NCBI GenBank assembly: GCA_027078545.1
Contig: JALWXN010000004.1
Span: 578,737 to 642,736, forward strand
Source of the DNA: Nitrososphaeria archaeon
GTDB lineage: Archaea; Thermoproteota; Nitrososphaeria; Geothermarchaeales; JDFR-13
Length of the DNA: 64,000 nt
Direction: 5' to 3'
The notes under the pieces are model-generated. The model saw only the letters and a list, made by a program, of their open reading frames with translations, was not told the origin of the DNA and did no database searches. A program made the position numbers and the translations under genes. Shown here in pieces: positions 8,747 to 17,430 of this stretch (positions within the stretch are counted from its first letter, which is position 1; every line of letters begins with the position of its first letter).

Positions 8747-10593
8747 TCAGGTTGTCGATAGGTGGGGAGGGCCTCTCAAGGCTGATAAGAGAGCTTAGGT
8801 GGCGGATGGATCCACTGAACTGGGTCCAGCTAGCCTCCATCCTCATACTTTTTACCCTCTTCCTCATCCTCCCGATATTCTCGATTATCGTGAATGCATT
8901 CCTATATGGAGGCGCCCCATCCCTGGCATGGTTCGAGAAGATACTATCCGACCCATACTACATGCCATGGGGAGGGGTTGATCTAAGCTTCTACGAGGTT
9001 ATTGAGAGCACCCTTCCAGACGGGTCTAGGAGGGTGATCATATATATCGATGGCTTCGACCTAGGGGTAATACCCAACAGCTTTATGGTGGCTACACTCA
9101 CCACGATATTCTCCTCGATAATCGGGTTTACACTAGCCTTCCTATTCGCTAGGTATAGGTTCCCCTTCTCAGAGCCACTCAGGATACTGATGCTTACACC
9201 CCTACTATCAACCCCCTTCGTAGGAGCCATAGGTATTAAGAAGATGATCTCGCCCGATGGCTTCGTAAACACGGTCCTGGTCGACATCATCCCGATACTC
9301 CCATTCAGGATCGAAATAACCGGGTTGGCGGCCGTCATTATGGTGCAGACCCTACTCTTCTACCCAATAGTCTTCCTAAACGTCTACACAGCTCTACTAA
9401 ACATCGATCCTAGCCAGGAGGAGCAGGCTGAGAACCTGGGTGCGAAGGGCTTCTACCTCTTCCGCACAGTCACGCTCCCCTTGGCGCTTCCCGGCCTGGA
9501 GGCTGGTGCCCTCCTAGTCTTCATCCTTAGCATAGAGGATCTGGGTACACCCCTGGTGTTCAGGGGTACAAATGCGGATAAGCTGATGACGGTGGCTATC
9601 TTCAGGAGGCTCTTCGCACCTACAGGGGATATCCAGGGGGAGGCCACGGCGCTCTCATTCATACTACTCGTGATCAGCCTGGGTGTCTTCCTCGCTGTGA
9701 GGAGGTATATAAGTCTTAGGAGGTATGCGATGCTGGGTAAGGGGGGTATATGGAGGCGTAGACTGGGCTCCATCCCAGCCCCGATACTCCCAGCCATATA
9801 CATAGGCCTAATACTCTTCCTCTTCATAGCCCTCCTCCCACATATCGGGGTGACCCTCATGGCCTTCGCCCAGGACTGGCCGGTCGGGAGTATACTGCCC
9901 AGCGGCTACACCCTGAGGAACTTCGAGGCCCTCTTCATGGATCCCGGGGTGAGTAGGAACATTTTCAACAGCCTCGTCTACAGCGTCGTAGCAATGATCC
10001 TGATTACAATCATCGGTGTCAGCTCCGCCTACATAGTCAGTAGGATTAGGGTCCCGGGTATAGACCTGCTCGACGCACTGGTAACCATGCCTATAGCTAT
10101 CCCCGGTATAATCGTGGCGACGGGGTACTTCCTAACGTTCCTGGGCACCCCTCTAAACCCAATCGAGTGGGGGGCACCCCTACTCATAGCGGCATATACG
10201 GTTAGGAAGTTCCCCTTCGGTGTTAGGACATTCTTCGCGGGTCTGGAGCAGGTGGATAAGGCGTTGGAGGAGGCGGCGATAAACGTCGGGGCCTCAAGGA
10301 CACGGGTCTTCTTCACGATAACGATCCCACTGATACTGATGAATATACTTGCTGGCTCGATGCTGGCCTTCATCTACTCCATGTCTGAGGTGAGTACTAG
10401 CATAGTCGTGGGTGACGCGAATCACAACGACGCCCCCATGACCTGGAAGATGTATGACATTATGTTCAAGGGCTTCGGAGGGACGTTCCAGGCAGCCGCT
10501 ATGGGCTTCATCCTAATGTCCCTACAATTCCTTATGATTCTCGGGAGCAACCTTATTCTTAGGCGTAGGGCCACCGCCCTTATAAGCCTGTAG
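8743..10593 (+). CDS. ABC importer permease, two permease domains fused
   Basis: Inner part of the importer. Two copies of the binding-protein-dependent permease domain lie in one chain of 616 residues with about 12 membrane spans, as in FbpB/ThiP/AfuB. Each copy has an EAA-type coupling motif that contacts the ATPase: EEQAENLGAKGFYLFRTVTL in the first half and EEAAINVGASRTRVFFTI in the second. A large loop after the first span (around residues 50-105) is extracellular. The TTG start shares bases with the stop of the binding-protein gene, showing tight translational coupling. The ATPase gene follows after a few bases. Confidence 0.92.
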   Translation: MIRLSIGGEGLSRLIRELRWRMDPLNWVQLASILILFTLFLILPIFSIIVNAFLYGGAPSLAWFEKILSDPYYMPWGGVDLSFYEVIESTLPDGSRRVIIYIDGFDLGVIPNSFMVATLTTIFSSIIGFTLAFLFARYRFPFSEPLRILMLTPLLSTPFVGAIGIKKMISPDGFVNTVLVDIIPILPFRIEITGLAAVIMVQTLLFYPIVFLNVYTALLNIDPSQEEQAENLGAKGFYLFRTVTLPLALPGLEAGALLVFILSIEDLGTPLVFRGTNADKLMTVAIFRRLFAPTGDIQGEATALSFILLVISLGVFLAVRRYISLRRYAMLGKGGIWRRRLGSIPAPILPAIYIGLILFLFIALLPHIGVTLMAFAQDWPVGSILPSGYTLRNFEALFMDPGVSRNIFNSLVYSVVAMILITIIGVSSAYIVSRIRVPGIDLLDALVTMPIAIPGIIVATGYFLTFLGTPLNPIEWGAPLLIAAYTVRKFPFGVRTFFAGLEQVDKALEEAAINVGASRTRVFFTITIPLILMNILAGSMLAFIYSMSEVSTSIVVGDANHNDAPMTWKMYDIMFKGFGGTFQAAAMGFILMSLQFLMILGSNLILRRRATALISL

Positions 10594-10604
10594 AGGTGCC
10601 GTGT

Positions 10605-11672
10605 ATGGTATCGATAAGGGCTGTAGACGTGACGAAGAGGTTTGGACAGGTAGTGGCTCTCGACCAAGTGAACCTGGAGATTAGGCAGGGGGAGTTCTTC
10701 ACACTACTCGGGCCGAGTGGGTGTGGGAAGACCACATTCCTCAGGACCATAGCGGGGTTCGAGCTGGTAGATGAGGGCCGTATATACTTCGACGAGGAGG
10801 ACGTCACCTATGTCCCTCCCCATAAGCGTGACACTGGGATGGTGTTTCAGAACTATGCCCTGTGGCCCCACATGACTGTGTATGACAATATTGCCTATGG
10901 ACTGAGGGTTAGGAAGCTCCCAAAGGAGGAGATTGATAGGCGTGTGAAGTGGGCGTTGAAGCTAGTACATATGGAGGGGTTTGAGAGGCGGAGGCCCCAC
11001 CAGCTAAGCGGCGGGCAGCAGCAGAGGGTGGCCCTGGCCAGGGCGCTGGTCATCCATCCCAGGGTACTACTCCTCGACGAGCCCCTCTCAAACCTCGATG
11101 CAAAGCTCAGGATAGAGATGAGGAGTGAGATTAGGCGGCTGCAGAGGGAGCTGGGGATAACGACTATCTATGTAACCCATGACCAGGAGGAGGCCCTAGC
11201 CATATCGGACAGGATAGCGGTGATGAGCGGTGGGAGGGTGATGCAGGTGGGGCCGCCGGAGGAGATATATCTACGCCCAGCCAACAGGTTCGTCGCAGAC
11301 TTCATAGGGAGGGGGACGTTCCTAGAGGGCCGGGTCCTGGAGACTGATCATGAGCTGGTGATCGAGCTGGAGTCGGGCCTAGGCACTGTAAAGGGTGTCC
11401 CATCTAGGAGCGATAGGAAGATCTCGGTGGGTGAGAGGGTACTGGTGGCTATCAGGCCAGAGTCATTCACAGTCACCGGGTCGGAGGGCTATAACACCTT
11501 TGACGTAGTCGTCAGGAACATAAGCTTCGTGGGGAGTGTGAAGAGGGTGGAGGCGGAGGCTGGTGAGAAGCTCTTCATAATAGACCTCCCCGTGGAGTAC
11601 GACGTCTCTATAGGCGGATCGCTAAGGGTCTACGTAAAGCCGTCGAGGACTATCGTGATCCCACTAGAATAA
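10605..11672 (+). CDS. ABC importer ATP-binding protein (PotA/FbpC/MalK type)
   Basis: Energises the importer encoded upstream. Walker A is GPSGCGKTT (about residue 35), the Q-loop is VFQNYALWPHM, the signature is LSGGQQQR, Walker B is LLLDEPLSNLD, and the switch histidine is in VTHDQEEAL. All catalytic residues are present. After residue 235 a TOBE-type regulatory domain follows, as in FbpC, PotA and MalK. ATG 10605 is preferred to GTG 10596 because GAGGTG lies in front of it. It is the last gene of the three-gene importer operon. Confidence 0.95.
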   Translation: MVSIRAVDVTKRFGQVVALDQVNLEIRQGEFFTLLGPSGCGKTTFLRTIAGFELVDEGRIYFDEEDVTYVPPHKRDTGMVFQNYALWPHMTVYDNIAYGLRVRKLPKEEIDRRVKWALKLVHMEGFERRRPHQLSGGQQQRVALARALVIHPRVLLLDEPLSNLDAKLRIEMRSEIRRLQRELGITTIYVTHDQEEALAISDRIAVMSGGRVMQVGPPEEIYLRPANRFVADFIGRGTFLEGRVLETDHELVIELESGLGTVKGVPSRSDRKISVGERVLVAIRPESFTVTGSEGYNTFDVVVRNISFVGSVKRVEAEAGEKLFIIDLPVEYDVSIGGSLRVYVKPSRTIVIPLE

Positions 11673-11679
11673 TCGACTC

Positions 11680-11689
11680 CTTATATATC
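11680..11689 (+). promoter_or_regulatory. TATA box for the pyrophosphatase gene
   Basis: CTTATATATC lies 62 bases before the GTG start. It predicts RNA starting near 11710 and a leader of about 40 bases carrying the ribosome binding site GAGGTGGAT. Confidence 0.55.
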
Positions 11690-11750
11690 TACACACTGGA
11701 ATCCTATGTATAACTAATTATCGCCATAGCCATGGCAGAGGTGGATAGCT

Positions 11751-13802
11751 GTGAATATATGGGAGATATATTCATTGCTGGGTGGGCTGGCTGCTATAGG
11801 TACAGCCGTCTATATGGCCCTCTACATAGCTAGGTACAAGGTCGACGACGAGTCTATGCTCCCGATATATGAGGCTATTAGGGAGGGTGCGAGGGCATTC
11901 CTCAAGAGGCAGTACAAGACGATAACCTACATAGCAGTAATCATAACGATAGCGCTATACCTGGCCTTCGACCTACGCGACTTCGGGGGTACGCCATACA
12001 TAAGCATGGGCTTCGTACTGGGGGCGCTGGCCAGCCTACTAGCCGGATGGATAAGCATGGACGTAGCTACCCTGGCCAATGTGAGGGCTGCATATGCAGC
12101 TAAGAAGGATGTTAGGGAGACGTTGAAGATAGCCTTCTATGGAGGCATGGTGATGGGACTATTCAACGTTGGGCTGAGCCTCCTGGGAGTACTGGCTCTA
12201 TACATACTCTTCAATAGGGATCCACTCCTAATAGTGGGCTTCGGCTTCGGGGCCAGCCTAGCGGCGCTATTCGCCCAGCTAGGTGGAGGTATCTATACCA
12301 AGGCGGCTGATATAGGGGCTGACCTCGTGGGTAAGGTTGAGGCTGGGATACCTGAGGATGATCCGCGTAACCCAGCTGTGATCGCCGACAATGTAGGTGA
12401 CAATGTGGGTGACGTGGCTGGTAGGGGTGCAGACCTCTTCGAGTCCATGTCGGCGGAGAACATCGGCGCGATGATAATAGGTATAGCCCTCTCCCTCATA
12501 ACTGGGGACGCCATATTCATAATCTTCCCACTACTGGCCAGGGCCACAGGTATATTCGCCACCCTACTAGGTACACTATTCGTCAGGGGAGACCCCTCGA
12601 AGAACCCGTTCATACCGCTCAGGAACGGTATGGTCGCCACCACGATCTTCGCCCTTATAGGCTTCTACTTCCTCATAATGGAGACCCTCGGTAGTATAGA
12701 GCTATACTTCGCATCCCTTGTGGGTGTAGTCCTGAGCGTGGCTACACTCGTCATAACCGACTACTACACCGGGTATGACAAGAGGCCGGTCCGCCAGATT
12801 GCCGAGGCTAGCCAGACGGGGCCTGCAACCAATATACTCATGGGCTTCGCCGTCGGCCTCGAGTCCACAGCCCTCCCAGTGATCTCGGTGGCTATAGCGC
12901 TATTCATATCCTTCGTCCTCGGCCAGAGCTTCGCAGCCACGATAGGTGTAGACCCATTCATAGGGGGAGTATATGGCACGGCGGTAGCGACAATGGGTAT
13001 GCTCAGCGTAGCCGGTATGGTTCTAGGCCTAGACGGCTTCGGACCAATAGTGGACAACGCCGGCGGAATAGTCGAGATGAGTAACCAGCCTGAGGAGGTT
13101 AGAGAGGTGATCGACAAGTTCGACGCTGTGGGCAACACCACCAAGGCCTTGACAAAGGGCTATGCCATGGGCTCCGCAGGCCTAGCAGCACTACTACTCT
13201 TCCAGGCATATCTCGACATAGTCAAGATACACGACCTAAACCTCCTCTCGATCGACAACCTGATCGGTGTCTTCATAGGAGCACTACTACCATTCATATT
13301 CAGCGCCTTCGCCATCAAGGCCGTCTCCGAGGCCGCCAAGACCATGATCGAGGAGGTTAGGAGGCAGTTTAGGGAGATCCCAGGTATACTGGAGGGTAAG
13401 GCTAAGCCGGACTATGCCAGGTGTGTAGAGATAAGTACCCTAGCCGCCCAGAAGAACATGGTCATACCCGCACTAGTACCAGTACTTGGCCCCCTGATAC
13501 TCGGATTCATCTTCGGGGCGGACGCGGTGGGCGCCCTAAACATCGGGGCCACGATAACAGGCTTCGTACTAGCCATGCTGATGAACACTGGCGGCGCTGC
13601 GTGGGACAATGCTAAGAAGCTTATTGAGATGGGGCTCTTCGGTGGGAAGGGTAGTGAGGCTCACAAGGCTGCCGTGGTCGGCGACACTGTTGGAGACCCG
13701 ATGAAGGACACTGCTGGTCCATCTCTACACATACTGATAAAGCTGGTCAACACCTTCAGCCTAGTCTTCGGCCCACTCTTCCTCGTCTACTTCCTCTACT
13801 GA
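11751..13802 (+). CDS. hppA: Membrane proton-translocating pyrophosphatase, K+-independent type
   Basis: Integral membrane pyrophosphatase that pumps protons outward using PPi hydrolysis. Its 683 residues and about 16 membrane spans are typical. The substrate-site segments are present: DLVGKVEAGIPEDDPRNP followed by ADNVGDNVGDVAGRGADLFE, and near the end VVGDTVGDPMKDTAGPS. The sequence GNTTKALTKGYA has Lys at 465 and Thr at 468, the pair that marks K+-independent proton pumps; K+-dependent and Na+-pumping members have Ala and Gly/Ala there. The GTG start has a good ribosome binding site. It is transcribed alone. In a hyperthermophile it would recover energy from PPi made in biosynthesis. Confidence 0.96.
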   Translation: MNIWEIYSLLGGLAAIGTAVYMALYIARYKVDDESMLPIYEAIREGARAFLKRQYKTITYIAVIITIALYLAFDLRDFGGTPYISMGFVLGALASLLAGWISMDVATLANVRAAYAAKKDVRETLKIAFYGGMVMGLFNVGLSLLGVLALYILFNRDPLLIVGFGFGASLAALFAQLGGGIYTKAADIGADLVGKVEAGIPEDDPRNPAVIADNVGDNVGDVAGRGADLFESMSAENIGAMIIGIALSLITGDAIFIIFPLLARATGIFATLLGTLFVRGDPSKNPFIPLRNGMVATTIFALIGFYFLIMETLGSIELYFASLVGVVLSVATLVITDYYTGYDKRPVRQIAEASQTGPATNILMGFAVGLESTALPVISVAIALFISFVLGQSFAATIGVDPFIGGVYGTAVATMGMLSVAGMVLGLDGFGPIVDNAGGIVEMSNQPEEVREVIDKFDAVGNTTKALTKGYAMGSAGLAALLLFQAYLDIVKIHDLNLLSIDNLIGVFIGALLPFIFSAFAIKAVSEAAKTMIEEVRRQFREIPGILEGKAKPDYARCVEISTLAAQKNMVIPALVPVLGPLILGFIFGADAVGALNIGATITGFVLAMLMNTGGAAWDNAKKLIEMGLFGGKGSEAHKAAVVGDTVGDPMKDTAGPSLHILIKLVNTFSLVFGPLFLVYFLY

Positions 13803-13821
13803 CCCTTCCCCCTATTTATTC

Positions 13822-14253
13822 CTAGTCCCACTCCTCCCTAGGCTCCCTGATAAACTCTACCCTCACCTTGCTGGGGACCAGCTTCTTATACCCCATGTAT
13901 AGGAAGCCTATCCCGAATAGGATGCTTAGGGCGGTCTGTGGGGCCCAGTTGATAAGTGTCATCGGATCCTCAAGACCAACAAGGTATAGGGGGGCAAACT
14001 CGGCTATACCAGCTGCTATAGAGGCTATTGCCAGGGGGATATCCCTCTTCCAGCTGGGGGAGGTGAAGAAGAGTATTAGTAGGGTGACTAGTGCGAAGAG
14101 GAAGGATAGCCCAGCCACGGCATAGGTGGATATCGCCTCGAAGGGAGCTACCTCGCCGCCGGTCATCATGTTGTAGAGCATTATGTTGCTGCTGATGATT
14201 AGGAAGAGTGATATTGCTATCCCTACCAGCTTCAGTATCACACTCATCCCCAT
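13822..14253 (-). CDS. Small four-span membrane protein, unknown
   Basis: No family recognised. About 144 residues with four predicted membrane helices and a charged C-terminal tail (KVRVEFIREPREEWD), which is probably cytoplasmic. Several starts are close together (TTG 14256, ATG 14253, ATG 14247). It converges on the pyrophosphatase gene with a 19-base gap and is divergent from the E1-like gene. No catalytic motif is visible. Confidence 0.6.
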   Translation of the reverse strand: MGMSVILKLVGIAISLFLIISSNIMLYNMMTGGEVAPFEAISTYAVAGLSFLFALVTLLILFFTSPSWKRDIPLAIASIAAGIAEFAPLYLVGLEDPMTLINWAPQTALSILFGIGFLYMGYKKLVPSKVRVEFIREPREEWD

Positions 14254-14291
14254 CAAGAGACTAGGCCGTCGACAGATATAAGGGGTGGTAT

Positions 14292-14318
14292 CGAGCCGGC
14301 TCGACTGGCTTGTCGAGC
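14292..14318. promoter_or_regulatory. Overlapping palindromes in the divergent promoter of the E1-like gene
   Basis: A 12-base perfect palindrome CGAGCCGGCTCG (14292-14303) overlaps a second inverted repeat, GCTCGAC/GTCGAGC with a six-base spacer (14299-14318). A TATA-like GTTAAAAAG follows at about 14324. The arrangement looks like an operator upstream of the rightward promoter. Confidence 0.45.
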
Positions 14319-14360
14319 GTAGGGTTAAAAAGCTCCTACCTAGTCTTAGATTAGAGGGTC

Positions 14361-15194
14361 GTGGTGGACAGTAGATGGATAGTAGTTGTCGGGGCAGGAT
14401 CCGTAGGATCTACAGTGGTGCAGGGACTTGTTAGGAGTGGGTATAGGAGGGTCAAGATCATCGACCTAGACATAGTGTCGAGGACGAGTCTTGATAGGTC
14501 CCCTGTATATACGTTGTCAGACCTCAACCTCTTCAAGGTGGAGGCTCTGAGGCGGCATGTATATAGTGTAGACCCTACCGCCGAGATACGTCTCTACCCA
14601 TACATGTTGACGGAGAATAACTACGCCAGGGTCTTTAGGGACTCCTCTCTAGTTATAGACACGAGCAACACGAGGGACACTACCGAGCTGGTTCTCCATG
14701 GGGCAGGTAGCCTAGGCATCCCCGTGGTGTCCCTGGTAGGTGGGGAGGGGGGCTATAGGGTCTTGCTGAACACTGGGCCTAGGCAGGACGTTGAGCAGGT
14801 ATATAGTGGCTTGGAGGGGCAGCCCGGGATCGCCAAGGTCTTACAGATGGCCTCGGAGGCACTGGAGAGGGTCGGGAGTGGGCTTGGCAGGAGGGTAAAC
14901 AGGTATCCAAGACCCGGGGGGAGCTTCCGATACATGGGTATAGAGGACACCTTCTTCTTCACCCCTGACGAGAGGGTATCGATAGATATTGAGGGACTCA
15001 CCCGTGAGGTGGCGAGGAGATACATACTGTTGAGGAGGGGCGACGTGGGCCTAGTCTTCGAGGTGGATAGGGATGTAGTCGCTGGTGTGACCTATGCGGG
15101 GGGCCTCATGGTGAAGGGCGGGGATCTAGACATGGCTGAGGACTTGGCTAGGAACCTAGTCGACGACATGATATACAAGTACGTGGTTGAGTAG
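14361..15194 (+). CDS. ThiF/MoeB/E1-like nucleotide-binding protein without cysteine
   Basis: The N-terminal half has the E1 superfamily (ThiF, MoeB, HesA) layout: Rossmann glycine motif GAGSVGSTVVQ, acidic strand end IIDLDIV, the SLDRSPV segment where ThiF has NLNRQ, the lysine in LFKVEALR, and VIDTSNTRDT where ThiF has the DCTDN motif. E1 enzymes adenylate the C-terminal Gly of ubiquitin-fold proteins. This protein has no cysteine at all, so it lacks both the CxxC zinc site and a catalytic cysteine, and its C-terminal half is unfamiliar. It could be a minimal adenylyltransferase or a degenerate member. It converges on the ABC-2 permease gene with a three-base gap. Confidence 0.6.
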   Translation: MVDSRWIVVVGAGSVGSTVVQGLVRSGYRRVKIIDLDIVSRTSLDRSPVYTLSDLNLFKVEALRRHVYSVDPTAEIRLYPYMLTENNYARVFRDSSLVIDTSNTRDTTELVLHGAGSLGIPVVSLVGGEGGYRVLLNTGPRQDVEQVYSGLEGQPGIAKVLQMASEALERVGSGLGRRVNRYPRPGGSFRYMGIEDTFFFTPDERVSIDIEGLTREVARRYILLRRGDVGLVFEVDRDVVAGVTYAGGLMVKGGDLDMAEDLARNLVDDMIYKYVVE

Positions 15195-15197
15195 GCC

Positions 15198-15806
15198 CTA
15201 GAGATAGTCCTTCAACCCTGCTAGACGGGTTGATAAGAGGTAGAAGGCCACGCCATAGATGACTAGGGTCAGCAGGACGACTGGCTCGTCGGGGTATGGA
15301 TGGACGAGGCCTAGGATCACGTGGGATGGGAGTACATAGCCCGGCAGCTCTATTGGAAGGGTCAGTAACCCAGCCTCTATCAATAGGCTGAGGATTATTA
15401 TGCTGGTTACCTTGGCCCTCAGCCCCCTACCCATGTAGATATATGTCGTCACCAGCAGGGATAGGGAGGCCGCTGCCAGTAGCCCTCCGAGGAGATCCCA
15501 TGCCCAGAGGATGTGTGAGGCTAGGACGAGTGGGAGTAGTGAGAGTAGGATGGCTGTCGCCTCACTCCTGAGCAGTTCATACCTCGTTATTGGGAGGGAC
15601 AGTAGGAGTACTGGGTCATCCCTAAACCTCCTCACCCCGAGGTATGTTATGGATACTGCTAGGAGTATAGCCGGTATCAGTGGCCATCTACCGAGTCCTA
15701 GGACATGGATAGCTATGGGTGATGCGTATATCGCTATGAGTATGGCTCCCCATACACCTCTATATACCTCACTTAGAATCAGGGTGGTCAGTATCCGTGC
15801 CGCCAA
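15198..15806 (-). CDS. ABC-2-like membrane protein (exporter permease)
   Basis: About six hydrophobic segments in 202 residues. The segment SLPITRYELLRSE resembles the short cytoplasmic turn of ABC-2 permeases (LPvsR-x-E). It starts with TTG directly after the stop of the ATPase gene, with no spacer, so the two are translated together. It is probably the membrane partner of that ATPase. The transported substrate is unknown. At 202 residues it is shorter than typical ABC-2 permeases. Confidence 0.6.
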   Translation of the reverse strand: MAARILTTLILSEVYRGVWGAILIAIYASPIAIHVLGLGRWPLIPAILLAVSITYLGVRRFRDDPVLLLSLPITRYELLRSEATAILLSLLPLVLASHILWAWDLLGGLLAAASLSLLVTTYIYMGRGLRAKVTSIIILSLLIEAGLLTLPIELPGYVLPSHVILGLVHPYPDEPVVLLTLVIYGVAFYLLSTRLAGLKDYL

Positions 15807-16373
15807 CTACACCACCGGGAAGACGTCGAGCTTACCCCCCTCCATATAACCCCTATAGTCATACCTCGTCCCATCATCAGGCTCTCTAGAGGTTGTTATG
15901 AGTGTAGCCCCAGCCTCCTCGAGATAGCTGTTTAACAGTCTCCTGGAGCCACTGTCTAGGTCCTCCACACCATCTATAATCACTAGGCCGGGCCTCTTCA
16001 TCAGCTGTAGCCTTAGAAGAATGTTCTTATCTAGTTCTCCAGCGTTGCCTGTCCCACCTATCTCTAGGCCGTGTAGGGAGCTGTATAGAGATATGTATAT
16101 CCCTGGATCCATCTTACCAGCTATCCTCTGGGGTATGAAACATGTTCTCCGTAGGATCTCCGACCTATGGTTCAAGGGATCCATACCGCCTATCTGGACT
16201 ATCCCAGCATCCCTTACAACTATGTCGACCAGGCTTAGTAGGAGGACGGTCTTGCCTGAGCCGGGTGGGCCATAGATGTTTATCCTCTCACCACTCCTAA
16301 GCCTTATGGTCGCCCCCCTCACCACCTCCTTCCCCGCCAACCACTTCCTCAGCCTCTCCACCCTTACCTCCAC
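15807..16373 (-). CDS. Small degenerate ABC ATPase
   Basis: At 188 residues, this is shorter than normal ABC subunits (220-300). Walker A is intact (GPPGSGKTV), and the Q-loop is FIPQRIAG. However, the LSGGQ signature is not recognisable, the Walker B segment reads LVIIDGVEDLD with Gly where the catalytic Glu belongs, and the switch His is replaced (LITTSREPD). It should bind ATP but may hydrolyse it poorly. The GTG start lies 77 bases inside the 3' end of terC in another frame; the N-terminal strand MEVRVERLRKW is normal for the fold, so the overlap seems real. It is followed directly by the ABC-2-like membrane gene. Confidence 0.7.
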   Translation of the reverse strand: MEVRVERLRKWLAGKEVVRGATIRLRSGERINIYGPPGSGKTVLLLSLVDIVVRDAGIVQIGGMDPLNHRSEILRRTCFIPQRIAGKMDPGIYISLYSSLHGLEIGGTGNAGELDKNILLRLQLMKRPGLVIIDGVEDLDSGSRRLLNSYLEEAGATLITTSREPDDGTRYDYRGYMEGGKLDVFPVV

Positions 16374-17313
16374 CGCGGTCCACCACTGAGAGGATTATCG
16401 ATCCGAGTAGGATCGTCATGACGATTGCTATTGAAAGTGTTGTCTCGATCTTGTAAATATTTAGTCCGTTCAGGATCATCTTCGCACCTAGATATGTCAG
16501 TATGATGGAGAGCCCCTTACCGACATACTTGAAGTGGAGGACTGTTAGGGATACTAGTGAGTATAGAGCCCTAAGCCCGAGGACGGCCGAGATGTTTGAG
16601 GTGTATGCTATGAGGAAGTCGGTAGTTATGGCTAGGACCGCGGGGACACTGTCTACAGCGAATATTATGTCGGTGGTCTCGATGGCTATCAAGACTAGAA
16701 CTAGGGGTGTGAGGTATAGCTTCCCATTCTTCCTCACTATGAACTTGTATCCCTCATACCCCTCGTAGATGGGTAGGTACTTCCTAGCCAGCCTGATTAT
16801 CGGGTTCTTCTCAGGCTCAACCTTCATCTCATGGCTCCTGAGCAGTTTATACCCGCTGTAGAAGAGTATCAGGCCGAATATCACGACTGTGAAGTGGTAC
16901 TGCTCGATGAGGACAATGCCTCCATATATGAATAGGGCTCTGAAGATGACCGCCGTTATTATACCTACATAGAGGACGACTGGCTGGACATTCTCAGGGA
17001 CAGAGAAGTAGCTGAATATGATTGCGAAGACGAAGAGGTTATCCATGCTCAGCATCTTCTCGATTAGGAATGCTGCGTAGTATAGCCCGGCCTCTACAGG
17101 CCCCATCAACCAGAATATGACGCCTCCCCAGGCCACACCCACCCCTATCCATATAATGGTCCAGAGGGTGGCCTCCCTAAATGTGAGCTCCTCCCTATGG
17201 GTTGCGGAGTATAGGTCTATAATGATGAAGATCGCGACTACGAGGTGATACACTATCCAAAACTCGAGGGTGACCCACTCGGGGAGGCTTGCACTCCCAT
17301 TGGTTACAGCCAT
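16297..17313 (-). CDS. TerC family integral membrane protein
   Basis: Member of the TerC/Alx family, which is linked to metal (often Mn2+) export and tellurite resistance. It has about nine membrane spans. The family's acidic membrane motifs are present: EKMLSMDNLFVFAIIFSYF near residue 85 and TTDIIFAVDSVPAVLAIT near residue 210. The last 25 residues form a Gly/Glu/Lys low-complexity tail, encoded in the region that overlaps the start of the ABC ATPase gene. It is first in an operon with that ATPase and a membrane protein. The promoter on this strand likely uses the TTTAAAT-type box at about 17363-17370. Confidence 0.88.
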   Translation of the reverse strand: MAVTNGSASLPEWVTLEFWIVYHLVVAIFIIIDLYSATHREELTFREATLWTIIWIGVGVAWGGVIFWLMGPVEAGLYYAAFLIEKMLSMDNLFVFAIIFSYFSVPENVQPVVLYVGIITAVIFRALFIYGGIVLIEQYHFTVVIFGLILFYSGYKLLRSHEMKVEPEKNPIIRLARKYLPIYEGYEGYKFIVRKNGKLYLTPLVLVLIAIETTDIIFAVDSVPAVLAITTDFLIAYTSNISAVLGLRALYSLVSLTVLHFKYVGKGLSIILTYLGAKMILNGLNIYKIETTLSIAIVMTILLGSIILSVVDRGGGKGGEAEEVVGGEGGGEGGDHKA

Positions 17314-17430
17314 ATCTATACACCCACGTCTCGGATTTACTCTGAATTAAGGAGGCCCCACGATTTAAAGCGATGGAATATAGCTGGGTATGTCAATATT
17401 GAAGGGCTTCCTGAGGATACACAATCTACG

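Noticed and set aside
16141..16180. A tRNA T-arm-like sequence (GGTTCAAGGGATCC)
   Set aside because: It lies inside the ABC ATPase coding frame and has no matching acceptor or anticodon stem around it.
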